Source of the DNA: UBA4416 sp036676295
Lineage (GTDB): Bacteria > Bacteroidota > Bacteroidia > B-17B0 > Aurantibacillaceae
NCBI GenBank assembly: GCA_036676295.1
Contig: JAKFDE010000035.1
Span: 109,389 to 173,388, forward strand
DNA: 64,000 nucleotides
Reading direction: 5' to 3'
Under the pieces are notes generated by a model. The model was given only the letters and a program-made list of their open reading frames with translations, searched no databases and was not told where the DNA came from. The position numbers and the translations under genes are program-made. How positions within the stretch are numbered: the stretch's first letter is position 1; the number at the start of each line of letters is the position of its first letter. Of this stretch, positions 35,338 to 43,053 are shown piece after piece.

Positions 35338-35374
35338 CGTCATTGCGAAGAGGTACGACGAAGCAATCTCACTC
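35338..35374. repeat. TCATTGCGA-type dispersed repeat
   Basis: GTCATTGCGAAGAGGTACG followed by ACGAAGCAATCTC is a copy of a second dispersed family in the phylum; a related text occurs at about 39446-39520. Confidence 0.5.
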
Positions 35375-35391
35375 TTGGTAAATTAAATAAT

Positions 35392-35425
35392 AAAAAATCC
35401 TCTCAAGTAATTGAGAGGATTTTTT
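35392..35425 (+). terminator. Terminator of aconitase
   Basis: Perfect 15-base arms AAAAAATCCTCTCAA and TTGAGAGGATTTTTT around GTAA, with a T-run. Confidence 0.85.
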
Positions 35426-35464
35426 AATTCTCGGCATAGCTATAAGAACGATGTAGTAAAAACT

Positions 35465-35495
35465 AAAAGAGGAAACCAATTGGCTTCCTCTTTTT
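35465..35495 (-). terminator. Terminator of the T9SS cargo gene
   Basis: Inverted repeat AAAAGAGGAA / TTCCTCTTTT around the palindrome CCAATTGG, 23 bases after the cargo stop on the minus strand. Confidence 0.7.
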
Positions 35496-35517
35496 AAGAT
35501 TATTATTTTATAATAAA

Positions 35518-36900
35518 TTATTGTTTGATAAATTTATTACGGATCGTATTTCCGTTGTTTGTTTTGATGCTGTAATAATATATTCCCGGCGATAAGTCGG
35601 CAATATCGATCTTCATTAATTTTGAGTTTTCTACCCGATCCTGCGATCTAACAAGTTTACCTATGCCATTATGCATTTCCATGCTTTCTATAGAAATATC
35701 ATTTTCACTTTTTATGAATAATAGATCGTTTGCAGGATTTGGGAAAGAATGCACTTGATTGCTTGCTAAAGTATTTTCAAAAATTCCTGTACTTAATGAT
35801 TTAAGTGATAGATCATCCAGATACAATACACTTCCAACATTTGCTTGTTGAACCGGCCATCTGGAAGATTGAATATCAATCAGCATGGTATCAGGTGTCA
35901 TAGAAGAAAAGATTGGAACTTCAAAATAAATATAACTACCTGATGCTACTAATTTTTTCCATCCACCACCAACATAACTTCCGCTTTGTTTAAGGTTGAC
36001 GCTAACCATTGCTGTATCTAAACCCATAGAGGTGTATTTGTAATAACCTCTTAAGGTATCAATTGTGTTGGTGTAAGGACGGCCGCCTTTAGGTCCGCTA
36101 TCCTCGCTTAAATATCCGTTTGTAATACCTGAAGAGTTTTCACCACCACACATTTCACTCATAGTTTCTAAACGTATAGCAAAACTTCCTGCCGAACTAA
36201 CAGCTGTTTTTGTAGCACCGGTGCCCCAAGTAGCCCAGCCCGTTGGAATATCATACGTTTTTGCTGTCCAGTTTTCAAAGGTTGAGTTTGGCATTGTTTG
36301 AGATGTACCTGCAAATGCAAGATTATCTAATTCAATATAACTACCATTGTTTGCCAAATCAGTGTCTGCCTTATTGCTTGGTGCTGCTGCAAAGATCACC
36401 GAATCCGGTGCACCTGCACAGGCAACAGAAAAACTAAACGAGGTAAATGTACTTTGTACGCCTGTTCCTCTTATTTTAATTAAGTTATCACCAATGTGAA
36501 CACCATTTTTTCTAAAGATCACAATAAAAATTGCGGTATCAGTACCAAGTAAGTTATAACGGTATTGACCGGTAATAGCCGTTGGCTGTTGTGTTAAAGG
36601 AACACCACCCGTCCAAGCGTTAGGGTCACTACATGGATTGTTTGTGTTAATAACATAAGAATCGCTTGTGTCGCCGGCTACAACGTTTGTTTGTATTCTG
36701 ATGCCAAAGCCGGAAGCTCCTGTTACTCGTGTAATAGAAGGAACGCCTAGTCGTTGAATGTCTCTGAAATTTCCTGAGTTCCATCCATTAAGTTCATAAT
36801 AAGGAACTGACGACCAGTTTTCGAAACCTCCATTTGGTAATGTTTGACCAATGAGGCACGCCTGAACTAACATTGCTGTAAAAAGTAAAAGTTTTTTCAT
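35518..36900 (-). CDS. Secreted protein with two lectin-like modules and T9SS tail
   Basis: From ATG 36900 the protein is 460 residues with a signal peptide (MKKLLLFTAMLVQACLIGQ). Two homologous modules begin LPNGGFENWSSVPYYELNGW and MPNSTFENWTAKTYDIPTGW, each about 180 residues, ending in a YIELDNLAF or YLDDLSL strand; this F-x-NW pattern is like the PCMD domains of carbohydrate-related Bacteroidota proteins. A type-A T9SS sorting tail ends the chain (HSFPNPANDLLFIKS ... GIYYYSIKTNNGNTIRNKFIKQ). Exported across the outer membrane and probably surface-attached. Ligand unknown. Confidence 0.85.
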   Translation of the reverse strand: MKKLLLFTAMLVQACLIGQTLPNGGFENWSSVPYYELNGWNSGNFRDIQRLGVPSITRVTGASGFGIRIQTNVVAGDTSDSYVINTNNPCSDPNAWTGGVPLTQQPTAITGQYRYNLLGTDTAIFIVIFRKNGVHIGDNLIKIRGTGVQSTFTSFSFSVACAGAPDSVIFAAAPSNKADTDLANNGSYIELDNLAFAGTSQTMPNSTFENWTAKTYDIPTGWATWGTGATKTAVSSAGSFAIRLETMSEMCGGENSSGITNGYLSEDSGPKGGRPYTNTIDTLRGYYKYTSMGLDTAMVSVNLKQSGSYVGGGWKKLVASGSYIYFEVPIFSSMTPDTMLIDIQSSRWPVQQANVGSVLYLDDLSLKSLSTGIFENTLASNQVHSFPNPANDLLFIKSENDISIESMEMHNGIGKLVRSQDRVENSKLMKIDIADLSPGIYYYSIKTNNGNTIRNKFIKQ

Positions 36901-37292
36901 AGGGTTATATTTTATGTTTAAGTAAAGGAAGGAAATGTAAAAGAATGTAGGTATGAGTAAAGTCATAATTTGTATTGTTATTCGTCACTTTAAAAAAAAA
37001 TATACTTTTTCATTACTATGTTGCGGAGCAATTTTGTTTTTAATACAATGCTCTGTTAAGTAATTAATTCTATGTTTGAGTATAATGGTGATGGCATTCT
37101 ATTTTTTAAGTATAAACACCTACTAAAACTACTAAGTATAAATACTTAGTGATAAAAATAGTTATTAAAACCGGCCATTCTAAACACTTTTATTTGTAGC
37201 TTAGAGTAAATATGCTGAGATCAAAATGAATAATTTTTTCAATTGTTAATGATATTAAGCTTTAGTTATGGGCCTTTAAAATTATGTTTATT
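36901..37292. other. Intergenic region with paired palindromes ahead of the regulator gene
   Basis: This 392-base AT-rich stretch separates the divergent cargo and REC genes. It carries a perfect palindrome at 37131-37150 and a degenerate copy (TTAAGTATAAACACCTA) at about 37106-37122, centres about 26 bases apart. No coding frame is supported. Confidence 0.55.
37131..37150. promoter_or_regulatory. Palindrome ACTAAGTAT-AA-ATACTTAGT, operator-like
   Basis: Nine-base perfect arms with a 2-base centre, 142 bases before the REC-DHp start. The same arms occur at 60001-60032 and, degenerate, at 41496-41515, in each case upstream of a plus-strand gene. Its binding factor is unknown. Confidence 0.55.
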
Positions 37293-37994
37293 ATGAAAAC
37301 AATTTTACTCATAGAGGATAATCAGGATATCCGTGAAAACACCGCCGAACTTCTGGAATTAGAAAACTACACCGTAATTGCTGCTGCCAATGGACAATTA
37401 GGAGTAGAGGCGGCATTTAATAAAAAACCCGACTTGGTTTTGTGCGATATTATGATGCCTGTGTTGGATGGCTTTGGTGTGTTTATTGCCTTAAATAAAA
37501 ATCCTTATACGGCCGGCATTCCATTTATTTTTTTGACAGCCAAAAGCGAATCGGCAGATAGAAATTATGCCATGAATTTGGGAGTAGACGATTATATAAC
37601 CAAACCTTTTGACGCTGATTTTTTATTGACGACTATTAAAAACAGAATAGAGAAGCAAGAAAAAATGAGACTGGAAATGGAGTGGCAAATAACCGATTAT
37701 GTGAAAGAATTGGAAGACATGCTACACATGACCTCACACAGAGTGAGAGATCCTTTATGCAGATGTTTAGGTTTGATCCAATTATTGGAAATGGATAAAG
37801 GGAAGACCTCAAAAGAAGAATTGAACAATTTTTTAACTCATATAAAAACGAATATCAACGACCTTGATGCTTTTACAAGAGAGCTAAACGATTCTTTGAA
37901 TGAAGCCAGACAGAAAAAAGTAAATAAACTCAACATGCCCGAGCATGCCCCCCATACCGTTGGAAACTATGCACAGCGAGGATCACGTGTATAG
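37293..37994 (+). CDS. Response regulator with DHp-like domain but no kinase domain
   Basis: From ATG 37293 the protein is 233 residues: a receiver domain (MKTILLIEDNQ, phosphoacceptor Asp in LCDIMMPVLDG, FLTAKSES and DYITKPF) and then a helical part with a histidine-box-like sequence MTSHRVRDPLCRCLGLIQLL at about 147-166. This resembles the DHp domain of histidine kinases, but no ATP-binding (HATPase) domain follows: the chain ends after about 65 more residues. It may be a phosphotransfer or sequestration protein. The frame opens nine bases higher (MFI), not preferred. Palindromic sites lie upstream. Confidence 0.85.
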   Translation: MKTILLIEDNQDIRENTAELLELENYTVIAAANGQLGVEAAFNKKPDLVLCDIMMPVLDGFGVFIALNKNPYTAGIPFIFLTAKSESADRNYAMNLGVDDYITKPFDADFLLTTIKNRIEKQEKMRLEMEWQITDYVKELEDMLHMTSHRVRDPLCRCLGLIQLLEMDKGKTSKEELNNFLTHIKTNINDLDAFTRELNDSLNEARQKKVNKLNMPEHAPHTVGNYAQRGSRV

Positions 37995-38113
37995 CTGAGC
38001 TTAACTGCACATCGATAGATATCGGGATGCCATGTTGTGATAAATAACATACGTTATATTCACAATTCATATATTGATACTGATAATAAGATTTACCAAT
38101 TATTTTTAAAATC

Positions 38114-38134
38114 AAGCCACTTATAAAGTGGCTT
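38114..38134 (+). terminator. Terminator-like hairpin after the REC-DHp gene
   Basis: Arms AAGCCACTT and AAGTGGCTT around ATA, followed by TCTGTTTT. It is about 120 bases after the stop. Confidence 0.6.
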
Positions 38135-38156
38135 TCTGTTTTACATTTTTTTAGAA

Positions 38157-38164
38157 TAGATTTG
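38157..38164 (+). promoter_or_regulatory. TAnnTTTG -10 box for the TonB-like gene
   Basis: TAGATTTG is a perfect -10 match, 13 bases before the ATG at 38178. Confidence 0.55.
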
Positions 38165-38177
38165 TATTAATTGAACA

Positions 38178-38576
38178 ATGAAATATTTCATTATACTCAT
38201 ATTCGCCTTTAACGTAAGTTTGGCTCAAACTATAAATCAGGATACTAACATTATAAGTATTGTAAATCCTGATATATCAGCTGAATATCCTGGAGGCATG
38301 AAAAGTTTAGTAACTTATTTAAATATTAATGTTCTTGGCAATATTTATTTAACAGAGGATGAGATCAATAGACAGCGAATAGCTTATGCGAAGATTTTAA
38401 TTTCTGAAAGTGGTAAAGTGGATAGCGTATCTATAATTCGGGGATCTAATGTGAGTCGTTTAGATACATTATTTAAAAATGCCTTACAAAAAATGCCTGA
38501 TTGGAAACCAGGCGAACTTAATGGTAAAAAAACTAAGCAGTGGTTCAGTATTCCGCTTCGCATAGAATTCAGATAG
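38178..38576 (+). CDS. Small secreted protein with TonB C-terminal-like domain
   Basis: The 132-residue protein has a signal peptide (MKYFIILIFAFNVSLAQ) and a domain like the C terminus of TonB: EYPGGMKSLVTYLN, AKILISESGKVDSVSIIRG, LFKNALQKMPDWKPGELNGK and FSIPLRIEF. It lacks the N-terminal membrane anchor and proline-rich span of a real TonB, so it is likely a periplasmic protein with a TonB-CTD fold, a common small Bacteroidota family. Function unknown; no partner gene nearby. Confidence 0.8.
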   Translation: MKYFIILIFAFNVSLAQTINQDTNIISIVNPDISAEYPGGMKSLVTYLNINVLGNIYLTEDEINRQRIAYAKILISESGKVDSVSIIRGSNVSRLDTLFKNALQKMPDWKPGELNGKKTKQWFSIPLRIEFR

Positions 38577-38719
38577 ACTTTTGTCACGTCTAGATCCGAT
38601 GCTCCCAAAGCTAATGAGCTGCCGGAATATAATCCTGACACAATATTGATATCATTTATCAATACTTTATTTTTCGAATACTTTATTTTGTATTTTGGTT
38701 TTCAATAAAATAAAAATTT

Positions 38720-39445
38720 ATGCGCGACAATGCCATCATTTCATTTAGGAAGCTACGCCAAACCATTGGCGGTTTAGGTATCTTATTACCATTAATTGTT
38801 TATTTGCATACCGTTAATGCCGGCAATTGTAATTGTTTGCAGGATTCTATCAGTCACTATTATTACACGGTGGCCAATGTATGGTTTGTGGGTATTTTTT
38901 GGGGCCTGGGTTTGGTCTTGTTTTTTTATCCGTCTTATCCTGATCAACCACGTAAAGATGGTTTACTCACAAGTTTTGCAGGCGTGTGTGCACTTTGTGT
39001 ATCCTTGTTTCCAACCAACCCAAACAGTAATGATAGCTGCGCTATTTTTTCATTAGCTACGTCATCGCTTAGGGCAGGGGTGCATTATACCAGTGCGGCT
39101 GTTATGCTGTGTATCTTTTCTTACATGAGCATTTGCATTTTTACTAAAACATCTCCGGGTAATGATTTAAAATTACCTGAACATAAATGGAAACGGATCC
39201 GTAATCGTATTTATGTGATCGCGGGTTGCTTAACCTTATTAAGTATTGCATTAATTGGTGTGTTTACGCTTTTAGAAAAATATGCACCAGGCTTTCACAT
39301 TTCATCCAAATACACGTATTGGTTAGAAGTGGCAGCTTTGTTGCCCTTTGGCATTGCCTGGCTTATTAAAGGTGGTTTTTTATTTACGGATGATGATGAA
39401 GTAAGTACGGTTGCTCAGGTGGCCAAGATGGTAAGCGGGAAGTAA
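38720..39445 (+). CDS. Polytopic membrane protein of unknown function
   Basis: The 241-residue protein has about six hydrophobic segments and no signal peptide. The stretch SISHYYYTVANVWFVGIFWG near residue 44 and LRAGVHYTSAAVML recur in a family of uncharacterised bacterial and archaeal membrane proteins; I do not know the domain name. A Cys pair (NCNC) lies in the first outer loop and an FTDDDE acidic motif near the C terminus. It stands alone between the TonB-like gene and a repeat-rich gap. Confidence 0.65.
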   Translation: MRDNAIISFRKLRQTIGGLGILLPLIVYLHTVNAGNCNCLQDSISHYYYTVANVWFVGIFWGLGLVLFFYPSYPDQPRKDGLLTSFAGVCALCVSLFPTNPNSNDSCAIFSLATSSLRAGVHYTSAAVMLCIFSYMSICIFTKTSPGNDLKLPEHKWKRIRNRIYVIAGCLTLLSIALIGVFTLLEKYAPGFHISSKYTYWLEVAALLPFGIAWLIKGGFLFTDDDEVSTVAQVAKMVSGK

Positions 39446-39535
39446 GTGAGCAACGTCATCGCGATCATACGTTAGCGAGAGAAGCGATCGGCTTCGTCGT
39501 GTCTTCGAGAACCTCAGACACCGACTTGCAACTAC
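39446..39535. repeat. Diverged dispersed repeat after the membrane protein gene
   Basis: CGTCATCGCGATCATACG ... GAAGCGATCGGCTTCGTCG ... CTTCGAGAACCTCAGA resembles a mix of the TCATTGCGA- and TCGA-type intergenic repeats. It separates convergent genes. Confidence 0.45.
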
Positions 39536-39540
39536 AAGAA

Positions 39541-39945
39541 CTAATCTCTAGTGATCAAAATATGTCGCAGGCTAAGTACATCGCCTTTGCGCGAAATTAA
39601 TTGTATAAAATGAAATCCATATTGTGTTTCAAATACTTCCGAAATTTCATTGGGTTTTAATTTAAAAGCCACCGCTTCAAATTCAGGAACCATCATGCCT
39701 TTCACAATGTTATTGTATTGGCCTCCATTATTGGCAGAGCCCGGATCTTCGCTATATAACTTTGCCAGCGAACTCATGCTTTCTCCTCTCATCACACGCA
39801 TACGATAATATTCTGCTAATTTTTTAGCATCTTTTTTCAGAATGTTAATCGTTATGCCAGGTATTATTACTACAGAACTATGCTTAACAGCTTGATGTGC
39901 CATTAATACAAAAGGAGCTGTAATGAGTAAGAATAGTGCTTTCAT
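39541..39945 (-). CDS. Secreted stand-alone parvulin (PpiC) domain
   Basis: The 134-residue protein has a signal peptide (about MKALFLLITAPFVLM) and one parvulin-type prolyl isomerase domain: KLYSEDPGSANNGGQ, MVPEFEAVAFKLKPNEISE and TQYGFHFIQLISRKGDV. It then ends LSLRHILITRD, the very sequence that in SurA-type proteins links the first PpiC domain to the next. So it looks like one unit of a SurA-like chain living alone. It starts inside the amidase stop (TAATG), so translation is coupled to the amidase. Confidence 0.85.
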   Translation of the reverse strand: MKALFLLITAPFVLMAHQAVKHSSVVIIPGITINILKKDAKKLAEYYRMRVMRGESMSSLAKLYSEDPGSANNGGQYNNIVKGMMVPEFEAVAFKLKPNEISEVFETQYGFHFIQLISRKGDVLSLRHILITRD

Positions 39946-40499
39946 TATTTACCGGGTTCGTTTAATTGTTGTTTAAACAGGTCCCAATTCATATTCCATG
40001 GATCGGTCTTACGGCCGGGTGCAATATCGCTGTGTCTGAGCACATAATTAATTGGGTGATTGCTTTTTATTTTTTTGATCAAAGCAAGGAGTGTTTCTAT
40101 TTGTTTTTCGTTAGGTCCATCGGTATAGGAAGTCATTATTTCAATACCAATAGAGCAACTGTTAACATTGGTTCTTCCATCCGGTAAACTACTTTTGCCT
40201 GCATGGTAAGAAATGTTTTGTTCATCTACTAATTGATACACTTTCCCATCTCTGCCAATTACATAATGCGCCGATACTTTATAGGTAGAAAATTGTTTGA
40301 TGACCAGATCGATATCATAATAGTCGCCCCCCGAATTATTAAAAGTGGAGTGAACAATAACGGCATCGACCTTACGGTTCTGCGAGGTTTCGTAACCAAA
40401 ACTCACTTTTTTGTTCACGATCGTTAACGAATCACCGGCTAAAGCAGGAGAATAACAAGAAATTAAAAATAGGATGATTGCAAAAATAAGTTGTTTCAA
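39945..40499 (-). CDS. Secreted N-acetylmuramoyl-L-alanine amidase (Amidase_2)
   Basis: The 184-residue protein has a signal peptide (MKQLIFAIILFLISCYSPALA) and an Amidase_2 (AmpD/PGRP-like) domain with zinc ligands: VIVHSTFNNSGG (first His), NVNSCSIGIEI and YVLRHSDIAPGRKTDPW. It would cut the amide between MurNAc and L-Ala in peptidoglycan; its secretion separates it from cytosolic AmpD. The start is TTG at 40499; no ATG is near. The parvulin gene overlaps its stop. Confidence 0.9.
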   Translation of the reverse strand: MKQLIFAIILFLISCYSPALAGDSLTIVNKKVSFGYETSQNRKVDAVIVHSTFNNSGGDYYDIDLVIKQFSTYKVSAHYVIGRDGKVYQLVDEQNISYHAGKSSLPDGRTNVNSCSIGIEIMTSYTDGPNEKQIETLLALIKKIKSNHPINYVLRHSDIAPGRKTDPWNMNWDLFKQQLNEPGK

Positions 40500-40558
40500 A
40501 GCAATGAATTTTAATGTTTAAAATACTAAGCTAAAGTTAAATGTTTAGCATTAAAAAA

Positions 40559-40576
40559 ACCAGAAATACATCTGGT
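40559..40576 (-). terminator. Orphan terminator-like hairpin
   Basis: On the minus strand arms ACCAGA and TCTGGT flank TGTATT and are followed by a run of about seven T. It points to a minus transcript ending here, but the only frame above it is the small one at 40588-40701. Confidence 0.4.
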
Positions 40577-40587
40577 CTTAGCAAAAA

Positions 40588-40701
40588 TTATGATTTACCA
40601 CCTGCTACCGCTTGGTACAAAGCAATTGCTGTGAATATGAGGTTGCTTTTTATTCGTCGAAATAAGCTGAAAAGCAGCCGAAATAAGTTGTAGCTTTGCA
40701 A
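40588..40701 (-). CDS. Possible 37-residue small protein (TTG start)
   Basis: A minus-strand TTG-to-TAA frame of 37 residues contains a basic part (FRRIKSN), a hydrophobic stretch (LIFTAIALYQAVA) and ends GGKS, right before the orphan terminator-like hairpin. No ATG start and no family recognised. The 5' end overlaps the -10 box of the J-KTSC gene on the other strand. It may be spurious. Confidence 0.2.
   Translation of the reverse strand: MQSYNLFRLLFSLFRRIKSNLIFTAIALYQAVAGGKS
40691..40698 (+). promoter_or_regulatory. TAnnTTTG -10 box for the J-KTSC gene
   Basis: TAGCTTTG is a perfect -10 match, 16 bases before the ATG at 40715. Confidence 0.6.
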
Positions 40702-40714
40702 ATAATTTCAAAAC

Positions 40715-41170
40715 ATGAGAAAAGTAATAGAGTATAGAAAGTTGTTGGGTGTTGATAAAGCAGTGACGTTAAGTGAATTAAAAAGCATTTACCGTAATTT
40801 TATGAAAGAATTTCATCCTGATAGAATTCAAGATGAAGCTATGAAATTAGAAGTAGAAGAAAAAAGTAAGCACATTATTGAGGCCTATCATTTTTTAGTA
40901 AGCATTGCTCCCGAAACGATTGAAGCTACTTTAGAAGAATATAATAATACTACAGCCAATTCGGCTATTGCAGATATCAGATATACCGGTAAACGTTTAC
41001 GCATTGATTTTTTAGATGGCAGCGGTTACGAATATTATGGTGTTCCTGAAAATACTTACGTTAAATTAGTAAATGCCGATTCTCAAGGTCGTTTTGCACG
41101 CCGTCATATATACACCTCATTCTTATATCGTAATGTGTGTAAATCAAGCTTAGTGCTTCAAGAAAACTAG
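40715..41170 (+). CDS. J-domain protein fused to a KTSC domain
   Basis: The 151-residue protein has an N-terminal J-like domain (about 1-65) with the HPD motif at residues 34-36 (KEFHPDRIQDEA) and a C-terminal KTSC domain (about 82-142: LRIDFLDGSGYEYYGVP, YVKLVNADSQGRFARRHI, FLYRNV). KTSC is named for its occurrence in lysyl-tRNA synthetase C termini; its role is unknown. The J domain should stimulate an Hsp70 partner such as DnaK. Together they suggest a targeted co-chaperone. It stands alone. Confidence 0.85.
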   Translation: MRKVIEYRKLLGVDKAVTLSELKSIYRNFMKEFHPDRIQDEAMKLEVEEKSKHIIEAYHFLVSIAPETIEATLEEYNNTTANSAIADIRYTGKRLRIDFLDGSGYEYYGVPENTYVKLVNADSQGRFARRHIYTSFLYRNVCKSSLVLQEN

Positions 41171-41212
41171 CGTTTCTTTTTTTTGTGTAGATAATACATC
41201 GGTAGTAAATCT

Positions 41213-41220
41213 TACCTTTG
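41213..41220 (+). promoter_or_regulatory. TAnnTTTG -10 box for the small membrane protein gene
   Basis: TACCTTTG is a perfect -10 match, 16 bases before the ATG at 41237. Confidence 0.6.
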
Positions 41221-41236
41221 TATAAACGTCTGCAAC

Positions 41237-41500
41237 ATGGCATTTTCAAAGATCATTAAGCGCGAATTTGAAGTTGCTTTTTCAAAGCATGCTCAACCTT
41301 TTTGGTTCAGGGTTGTAAAATACATTGCGTTAATTTTTCTACTTTATTTTTTATGGGGAACAGTATTGCTTTGGATCATTTTGTCCATTGTATTTGTTGT
41401 TGGTTTAAGCTTGCATTTTTGGTACAGATACAAAACACAGGGCTGGACAAAGAGTTATGGTTTATGGGATTATAATAAAAACAAACCCAAACAAAACTAA
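41237..41500 (+). CDS. Small membrane protein, unknown
   Basis: The 87-residue protein has a short N-terminal soluble part, one long or two close membrane segments (VVKYIALIFLLYFLWGTVLL and WIILSIVFVVGLSLHFW) and a basic tail. No family is recognised. It has its own promoter box and ends at the palindrome-like site at 41496. Confidence 0.6.
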   Translation: MAFSKIIKREFEVAFSKHAQPFWFRVVKYIALIFLLYFLWGTVLLWIILSIVFVVGLSLHFWYRYKTQGWTKSYGLWDYNKNKPKQN

Positions 41501-41515
41501 GTACTTCTACTTAAT
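41496..41515. promoter_or_regulatory. Degenerate ACTAAGTAT palindrome
   Basis: ACTAAGTACTTCTACTTAAT matches the 37131/60001 palindrome with three differences; a second core GTATTTATAC occurs at 41527-41536. Both lie 50-90 bases before the STAS-like gene at 41583. Confidence 0.35.
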
Positions 41516-41582
41516 ATTATTTTTAGGTATTTATACGGATGCGGAATTCTGAATTTTGATATAACTTTAATGTCGATAAGTT

Positions 41583-41975
41583 ATGTTAACACTACCAAAA
41601 AATAGAACCCTGATAGAACATCCAATCGCAACGTTTTGGTTTGATGAGGATGGTATTCTGCATTCTGTTTCAAAACCGGGCCCACGTACTATTGATGTGA
41701 TGAACGAATACATTTCTTTTGTGAAAAAAATGGTCAATGAGCAAAGGGTTTGTATTCTTACTGATATTTCAAAGGCAAGCCCAATGGATAAAGAAACCAG
41801 AGATTATACCGCAACACAATTACAACACGTTTATAAAGCCATGGCTATACTTTCAGGCACTCCGCTAGGGCATACAATTGGAAAGTTTTTTTTGCAATTA
41901 GAAGGACAGCCTTATCCAACAGGAATGTTCTCTAGTGAAGATGAAGCTAGAAAATGGCTAATGCAATACTTGTAA
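41583..41975 (+). CDS. STAS/SpoIIAA-like small protein (DUF7793-like), paralogue
   Basis: The 130-residue protein has the same layout as the 3132-3560 product: LIEHPIATFWFDEDGILHSVS, a helix with VMNEYISFVKK, ILTDISKAS, a variable helix MAILSGTPLGHTIGK and the tail KFFLQLEGQPYPTGMFSSED. It has no signal peptide. Function not known; the family name is tentative. Sites of a repeated palindrome lie upstream. Confidence 0.6.
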   Translation: MLTLPKNRTLIEHPIATFWFDEDGILHSVSKPGPRTIDVMNEYISFVKKMVNEQRVCILTDISKASPMDKETRDYTATQLQHVYKAMAILSGTPLGHTIGKFFLQLEGQPYPTGMFSSEDEARKWLMQYL

Positions 41976-42146
41976 AGTTACTAAATATCTTGTCCTTGTG
42001 CACCTGTTTTAGTTCATTTTTTTACTGTACATTTTTTATTTTTCGTCGCATCTTTGTAATGTAATTTTCTTTCTTTGAGAGAAGAGAGGAAAGTCCCATC
42101 AAACAAATAGTTCTACACTAATATTAACCTTTAAAAAATCTAGATC

Positions 42147-42995
42147 ATGAAAAAGATGGAATTTGAAATCAAAATCAATGCTCCTGCAAAAAAAGTTTGG
42201 CAGGTGCTATGGAATGACGCCACTTACCGTAAATGGACAAGTGTATTCTCTGAAGGCTCTCATGCAGTTTCTGATTGGAAAGAAGGAAGTAAGATCCAGT
42301 TTTTGGATACCAAAGGATCAGGAATGTATAGTGTGATCGAAAGCCTGAAACCAAATGAGTATATGGCTTTTAAACATTTGGGTGAAGTAAAGGATTTTAA
42401 AGAGCAACCTGATACCAAAGAAACAAATTCATGGAAAGGTGCTATGGAAACATATTTGCTGAAGGAAGAAGATGGGATCACTACACTGTATTTAAAATCA
42501 GATTCAAATGAAGAGTTTGAAGGTTATTTTAAAGATACTTTCCCAAAAGCTTTAGCATTAATAAAAAAACTAGCGGAGAGACCAATAGAAATTACCGTTG
42601 AAACACCGGTTAAAGCTCCGGTGGAAAAAGTTTGGAAATTGTTTACCGCCCCTGAGCACATTACTAAATGGAACAATGCTTCGGAGGACTGGCACACACC
42701 CGCAGCTCAAAATGATCTGAAAGTAAACGGAAGATTTGTTTACCGCATGGAAGCTAAAGATGGAAGTTTTGGTTTTGATTTTGGAGGCGTGTATAATGAA
42801 GTAAAACCAAATGAAGCGATTGCCTACACCATGGACGATGGACGTAAAGCGAAAATTTCTTTTATAAATTCAGGTAAAGAAACAAAAGTGATTGAAACAT
42901 TTGAAGCGGAAACAGAAAATTCTCTTGATCTGCAACAAGGCGGTTGGCAATCTATCTTGAATAATTTTAAAAATTACGTAGAATCAAATTCATAA
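42147..42995 (+). CDS. Tandem SRPBCC (AHSA1-type) protein
   Basis: The 282-residue protein consists of two START/Aha1-like domains. The first (about 1-140) starts MEFEIKINAPAKKVWQVLW; the second (about 145-282) starts IEITVETPVKAPVEKVWKLF and has DFGGVYNEVKPNEAIAYTMD. Both are the ligand-binding SRPBCC fold, often annotated activator of Hsp90 ATPase homologue. Fused double domains occur in Bacteroidota. It is followed by a hairpin and a VOC gene that is often a neighbour of such proteins. Confidence 0.88.
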   Translation: MKKMEFEIKINAPAKKVWQVLWNDATYRKWTSVFSEGSHAVSDWKEGSKIQFLDTKGSGMYSVIESLKPNEYMAFKHLGEVKDFKEQPDTKETNSWKGAMETYLLKEEDGITTLYLKSDSNEEFEGYFKDTFPKALALIKKLAERPIEITVETPVKAPVEKVWKLFTAPEHITKWNNASEDWHTPAAQNDLKVNGRFVYRMEAKDGSFGFDFGGVYNEVKPNEAIAYTMDDGRKAKISFINSGKETKVIETFEAETENSLDLQQGGWQSILNNFKNYVESNS

Positions 42996-43002
42996 GCATT
43001 AA

Positions 43003-43038
43003 AAATATCAGTCTTCGTATTAGGGAAGACTGATATTT
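43003..43038 (+). terminator. Hairpin between SRPBCC and VOC genes
   Basis: Perfect 14-base arms AAATATCAGTCTTC and GAAGACTGATATTT around GTATTAGG, followed by an A-rich stretch rather than T-run, so it may be a terminator or mRNA-processing site. Confidence 0.6.
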
Positions 43039-43053
43039 AAAAAAACAAAAAAT

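Noticed and set aside
37930..38115. Minus-strand 61-residue frame over the end of the REC-DHp gene.
   Set aside because: Overlaps the coding end and a terminator, no recognisable features.
42081..42098. AGAGAGGAAAGTCC resembles the start of the conserved P4 region of RNase P RNA.
   Set aside because: Only about 60 bases follow before a coding start and no matching 3' half is present, so it is chance or leader text.
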